Origin: Heterostelium multicystogenum
Taxonomy: Eukaryota > Evosea > Eumycetozoa > Acytosteliales > Acytosteliaceae
NCBI GenBank assembly: GCA_003667245.1
Contig: RCNN01000056.1
Location: 40,054-104,053, forward strand
Direction: 5' to 3'
DNA length: 64,000 nucleotides
The notes under the pieces are model-generated. The model had not been told where the DNA came from, did not search any database, and saw nothing but the letters and a program-made list of their open reading frames with translations. The translations under genes and the position numbers were made by a program. Shown in pieces: positions 59,727-64,000 of the stretch; position 1 is the first letter of the stretch, and each line of letters opens with the position of its first letter.

Positions 59727-61354
59727 ATGGTTAAATTAATAGTTATTTCACTGCTATTAATACTCTCAGTGGTCGCTGGTGAAACAGTTGAATGGTCACG
59801 TAAGTATACTAATCCTGGAAAAATATCCATTGAAATTTTTAATATTAATTTGAATTGCAACTATTAAAGTTACATCCTGTAAAAATACTCTGTGTCAGTA
59901 CTACCAGAAATGTGTGGAAATAAACGGTATAGCACAGTGCATCGAAATTCAAGGAGATATTCCTTATGTATCACCATGTCTATACTATAATATCACTTGC
60001 CAGGACAAACAAAGTTTGTATCGATAATGCCGGTATTCCATTGTGTTTGAGCACTATTCCATATCCAGTGGATCCATGCGCTAACGTCAAATGTAGACCC
60101 GGCACTGTCTGTCAGACTGTCAACAGAGTCACCAACTGCACTGACCACCCCATTTCACAGCCCAACCCATGTGACCGTCTCCTCTGTCAAACCGACATGA
60201 ATTGCATCCTCAACAATGGTCAACCAATCTGTATCAAGAAAAATGATGCCTGCTCATCAATTCAATGCAACCCTGGAACCGAATGCAAAGTTATCAATGG
60301 AGTTGCCACCTGTGTTCCAATTTATGTTGATTTGTGCTCCAATGTCTGGTGCCAAGATGGATACAAGTGTGTTGTTATTAACAACATTGCCCAATGTATT
60401 CCAATTGAGGGTCGTCCAATTTGTGGTCCACTCACATGTAGAGAAGGAACTACATGTGCACAAATTAATGGTGAATACCAATGTGTTCCATACCAAGTAT
60501 TGTCGCAACCAACCTTTACTCCAAAGCCTTCATGTGCCGCTACTCAATGTTCAATTGGATTACAAATGTGTCATGGTTAACCATGTTCCAACTTGCATTC
60601 CAATCAATGATCCAAACATTTGTGGAAACAATAGATGTGGTCCAGGACAAAAGTGTGTAATTATCAATAATACTCCTCAGTGTATAACCATCTCACCACC
60701 CATCGATCTTTGTGCCAAAGCAACTTGTCCAAATGGATTCCAGTGCGTTGTAATCAACAATGTTCCAACATGTGTCCCACAAAATGATGTACAAATTTTG
60801 CGGTGGACAAATATGTTCAATTGGACAAGTATGTGCCAACTTCAACGGTACCCACACCTGTGTTAAGTGGTCAGATCTAATCCCACCCAAGCCAACTACT
60901 CCTCCAACATGTGGAAGCACTAACTGGCAAACCTGGATATCATTGCGCCCTTATTAACTCTCTCCCAACTTGTATTTTTGACAATACTGGCAAACATTTG
61001 TGGAGACAAGTATTGCAAGCCAGGTCAAGAAGTATGTGCAAACATTAATGGTAAACACTTCTGTGTTCCAAATGGAGCTGTTTTCACCAGTGGTACTAGT
61101 GGATTCCCATCAACCAGTGGATTAACATCTACCTTAGGAGCCACCGTCACCCAATGTGTGGAAACCAAAAATGTCTCTTTGGATTCAAGTGTCTTGCACT
61201 TAATGGAGTGCCAACATGTGTTCCACCATCACAAGCATCAGACCCACTCTGTGGAGGAAGACTGTGCCCAGTTGGTCAAATTTGTCTTAACATCAACAAT
61301 ATTGAATCATGCGCACCATTTAAAGCACTTTTAACCTTACCCAAGTCACATTAA
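59727..61354 (+). CDS. Secreted Cys-rich repeat protein (follistatin-N-like modules)
   Basis: Exon 1 (59727-59799) is a signal peptide (MVKLIVISLLLILSVVAGE). A 70-nt intron (59800-59869) precedes exon 2, which encodes about fifteen modules of the form C-x4-C-x5-C-x8-C, e.g. CVVINNIAQCIP. Such modules occur in dictyostelid spore-coat and matrix proteins (follistatin-N-like). Frame changes near 60010, 60565, 60790-60800, 60930, 60980 and 61155 break the run, but modules continue on either side. It is probably an extracellular matrix, stalk or spore-coat protein. The gene ends 68 bp from the convergent flavohemoglobin gene. Confidence 0.83.
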
Positions 61355-61422
61355 AACCAAGTATTAAATAAAACATAATGTTATAATTTGTTAAATTCTA
61401 AAGTACATATACATAGTTTTTA

Positions 61423-62644
61423 TTATATATATTTAAGGACACGATGTGGACCAAAATTTCGTAATGAAGATTGGAAACTGGGACACCATTCTCGGTCAGT
61501 TGCTTGGCAACTGCTTGCATAAATGAAACTGGTCCGCAGAAATAGTAGTGAACACTCTTATTCTTTAAATCTTCTCCGAGCACACTATGGATATTAATGA
61601 TACCCTCGTGAAGGGTACTGGCGAATGGACAACCAGAGTTTGGTGAAGGTTGGTCAAGAAAGTATGACTTGAGAATCCTGGAAGTGAACTCCCAACTTCG
61701 CAGACTTCTTTTTCAAAAGCAAGTGAAGCTTGATCACGAGCTGAGTGCAACCATGTAACTTTTCCTTGGTGATTCTTTTCTTTGAGAGTGTGGAGAATGG
61801 AGAGCATTGGGGTTTGACCAACTCCTCCTGAAATCAAGGTAATTGGAGAGTTGGTATCTACATCGTTGGTGGAGTTAAGGAAGAAGTCTCCGTGTGGTGG
61901 GTAAACATTAATAATATCTCCTACCTTGTAAGTGTTGTGCAACAAAGAGGAAACGCTACCCATTTCTTCTTTCTTTACTGCAATTCTGTAGAATTTTACC
62001 GTTTGGATCGGTGGTGAGTGAGTATTGACGTATGCATTGGTTCTTAAACGAAGGATGGGAAATGTGGATGCTCAAATATTGACCGGCTTGATATTTGGCG
62101 ATTGATTGGCCATCGACTGGCTCCAATTTGAAACTTGAAATCAAGTTGGAGCATGGAGTGATCTCGGTGATCTTGAACTCACGAAGTCCACGCCATCCAC
62201 CCTCGATAGCAGCACTCTGATCGTAGATCTCCTTTTCACGATTGATGAAAATATCAGCGAGGAAACCATAAGCCTTGGCCCAGGCATCAATAACTTCTTT
62301 TGGTGGTGCCAAAGCTCTTCAATGGTACCCAAAAGATTCTCTCCAACAATGCTGTATTGCTCTGGTTGGATATTCAATGAACAGTGCTTTTGGGCGATCT
62401 TCTCTACAGCTGGACCCAAGGCACCGAGGTTTTCAATGTTGACAGCATAAGCACAGACGGCGGCGAACAAGGCCTCACTCTGGGCATGGCTTCTCTGGTT
62501 GGCTTCATTGAAGACATTCTTCAACTCTGGATTTCTTCCAAGCATTCTCTGATAGAAGTGTTGAGTCAACTTTGGACCAGTTCCGGCCAGGGCTGGAATA
62601 GTTGACTTTACAATTTCAATAGTCTTTGCGTCTAATTCTACCAT
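61423..62644 (-). CDS. fhb: Flavohemoglobin (NO dioxygenase)
   Basis: The N-terminal globin ([31 protein letters not shown] with the proximal His) is followed by an FAD domain ([12 protein letters not shown]) and an NAD(P)H domain ([22 protein letters not shown]), ending [14 protein letters not shown]. Four one-base changes are needed: a missing T near 62318 (GAGCTTTGG), an extra A near 61995, one near 61605, and a missing T near 61453. The repaired length is 407 aa, normal for the family. It converts nitric oxide to nitrate and protects against nitrosative stress. Dictyostelium has two paralogues, fhbA and fhbB; I cannot tell which this is. Confidence 0.9.
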
Positions 62645-64000
62645 ATCTTTATTTAAATAAAATAATATAGGAAATTTGTATTATTATAATTATTTGTATT
62701 ATTATAATTATTTGTATTATTATAATTATTTGTATTATTATAATTATTTGTATTATTATAAGTATTTGTATATCTTGAAGATATATTAAGCTCTAGTGAT
62801 GTAATCAAAACAAAGTAAATTGTTTAGGTTTTGGGATGATAAGTGGCAACTGTGGATCACATTATTTATAGAGTGATTTTTAAAACACTTTTCAAATCTA
62901 AATTGAGTGACTATTTTGGGTGATCGTTAGATTTCATATGCGAAAGTGTTGAATGGAAGGTCCCATCATCCACATTTTGGAACTAGTTTGTGGGGTTTGT
63001 GTCGTTGAAAAACTTGAACACCTTAGATTTGACCCAGATTTAGTCAATTTTAATATGCAGAAACGTATGAATTATGAAATTTTAACTTTTAAAAAGTTGT
63101 TTAGCAAATCAGAAACTCCATTTTATTTGAATTTTGTAGTGTACAATATGTTTCATTAGTTTTTAGATTGATCAGAAGTCAGATCCATTGTTGTGTGTGT
63201 ACTTGTTTTTAAAAAGTTAATTTTTTGTTTACTTTCTTTATTGCTAACCAAAAGCAAACAAACGATTTAAACATTCTGAACATGACCATGGGGATGAAAA
63301 ATGTTTTGAGATGCAATTGGTCGATTTGACCACATTTCGATCACTTTATTTTTGTTGTTAAAAACTAAACAACCTAACAAAAAACAATGTGGAGCAATTC
63401 TTCACAAGCTGATGTGCATCAATTAGATGTAGATGGACAGATAATTATCATACACATCACCATCAATAACCAATTAAGGATATTTGAAGAGGATATTAAA
63501 AATCATATCTTCCTATACTCTACTAATCTCAACTCAAGTCTAAATTAATGTAAACAATTTTATACATTATTATAAATAACTACTTTACAAAGTTAAAGAA
63601 CATAATAGATGATAGAATATTATTTATTGGTCAACAATCAAAATATATATATATATTGTTTGGGAAATGAAATAAAGACAAACAGATGCAGTATTGTGTT
63701 GTCATATGTTGACGAGGCATTGATTTAGCAAATTCACCCAAACAAGTTAAAATATTATTTATTGATAAAATCAAAATAATAATAATTATAATAAATTATT
63801 AAAAATAGAATTCAAATTTATAAATTTCATTAATTTTTTTGAAGTTGGTTAGGGTTGCTGGATGTTGTAGGTTGTTGTTCACACATCAAAATCAATCAAA
63901 TTTTATTTTTATTCTTCCACCCAATCCAAAAACATAATAATAATATTATTTTTATTTCATTTTTTTAAAAATATCTATCTATCTTTTCATTTCTACCTAT
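62645..64000. other. Intergenic region to window end
   Basis: AT-rich. It carries the 18-bp tandem array (62675-62770), likely the promoter of flavohemoglobin. A 68-codon open stretch at 62953-63159 has no recognisable homology and is not called. Confidence 0.55.
62675..62770. repeat. 18-bp tandem repeat array
   Basis: About five copies of TATTATTATAATTATTTG with one G substitution in the last copy, starting about 30 bp upstream of the flavohemoglobin start. Confidence 0.85.

Noticed and set aside
62675..62770. CRISPR-like array
   Set aside because: Units abut directly with no spacers and the organism is eukaryotic.
62953..63159. 68-codon plus-strand frame near the window end
   Set aside because: No recognisable homology, no clear promoter or intron context.

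Overview
The window reads as nuclear DNA of a dictyostelid social amoeba. The evidence is short AT-rich GT..AG introns (about 60-150 nt), coding regions much richer in GC than the very AT-rich spacers, F-box/FNIP-repeat proteins, IPT/TIG cell-surface proteins, Cys-rich extracellular repeat proteins, Q/H/N homopolymer tracts, and a non-LTR retrotransposon lying next to a tRNA gene. I cannot name the species. It does not look like a bacterial or viral replicon, and there is no CRISPR array.

Layout. 1-4121: 3' part of a CLU-TPR-LRR gene (+). 4521-4766: a tRNA-like sequence, a 30-base poly(T) run and three consecutive stem-loops. 4767-about 9810: a TRE-like non-LTR retrotransposon (-) placed just 3' of a tRNA-Lys(CUU) gene (9879-9951, -). 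10197-11899: alpha-L-fucosidase (+, five exons). 11949-13611: PH-domain protein (-). 14480-14975: Pmp3/UPF0057 membrane peptide (-). 15655-25418: a mosaic of fast-evolving or broken genes: two F-box/FNIP genes, an ankyrin-like repeat gene with fragments, an RPL5 pseudogene, a tiny dsRBD protein and small unknowns. 25769-30759: UBR-box/RING E3 ligase (-, six exons). 31151-37350: two adjacent cell-surface genes, one probably GPI-anchored and one Tgr-like with IPT/TIG repeats. 39399-40490: seven-TM protein (-). 42683-43196: unknown. 43393-46317: bZIP factor with long His/Gln tracts (-). 46318-52222: almost 6 kb with no convincing gene. 52223-53742: GSK3-like kinase (+). 55528-57957: CH-domain/ankyrin protein (+). 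59727-61354: secreted Cys-rich repeat protein (+). 61423-62644: flavohemoglobin (-).

Many conserved genes change reading frame by a single base, mostly within or next to homopolymer runs (A6, T6, G3, C3). The reconstructed lengths then become exact multiples of three; the UBR gene is the cleanest example. This is more like a draft-assembly error signature than mass pseudogenisation, so most of these genes are listed as CDS with the breaks described. The RPL5 fragment is different: it lacks its 5' part, lacks internal codons and has three frame changes, so it is called a pseudogene.

Working together: the two surface genes and the Cys-rich protein fit cell-cell and matrix functions of multicellular development. 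The F-box/FNIP proteins and the UBR ligase fit ubiquitin-dependent turnover. The kinase, bZIP and CH-ankyrin genes are typical signalling and cytoskeletal genes. No operon-like linkage is expected or seen.
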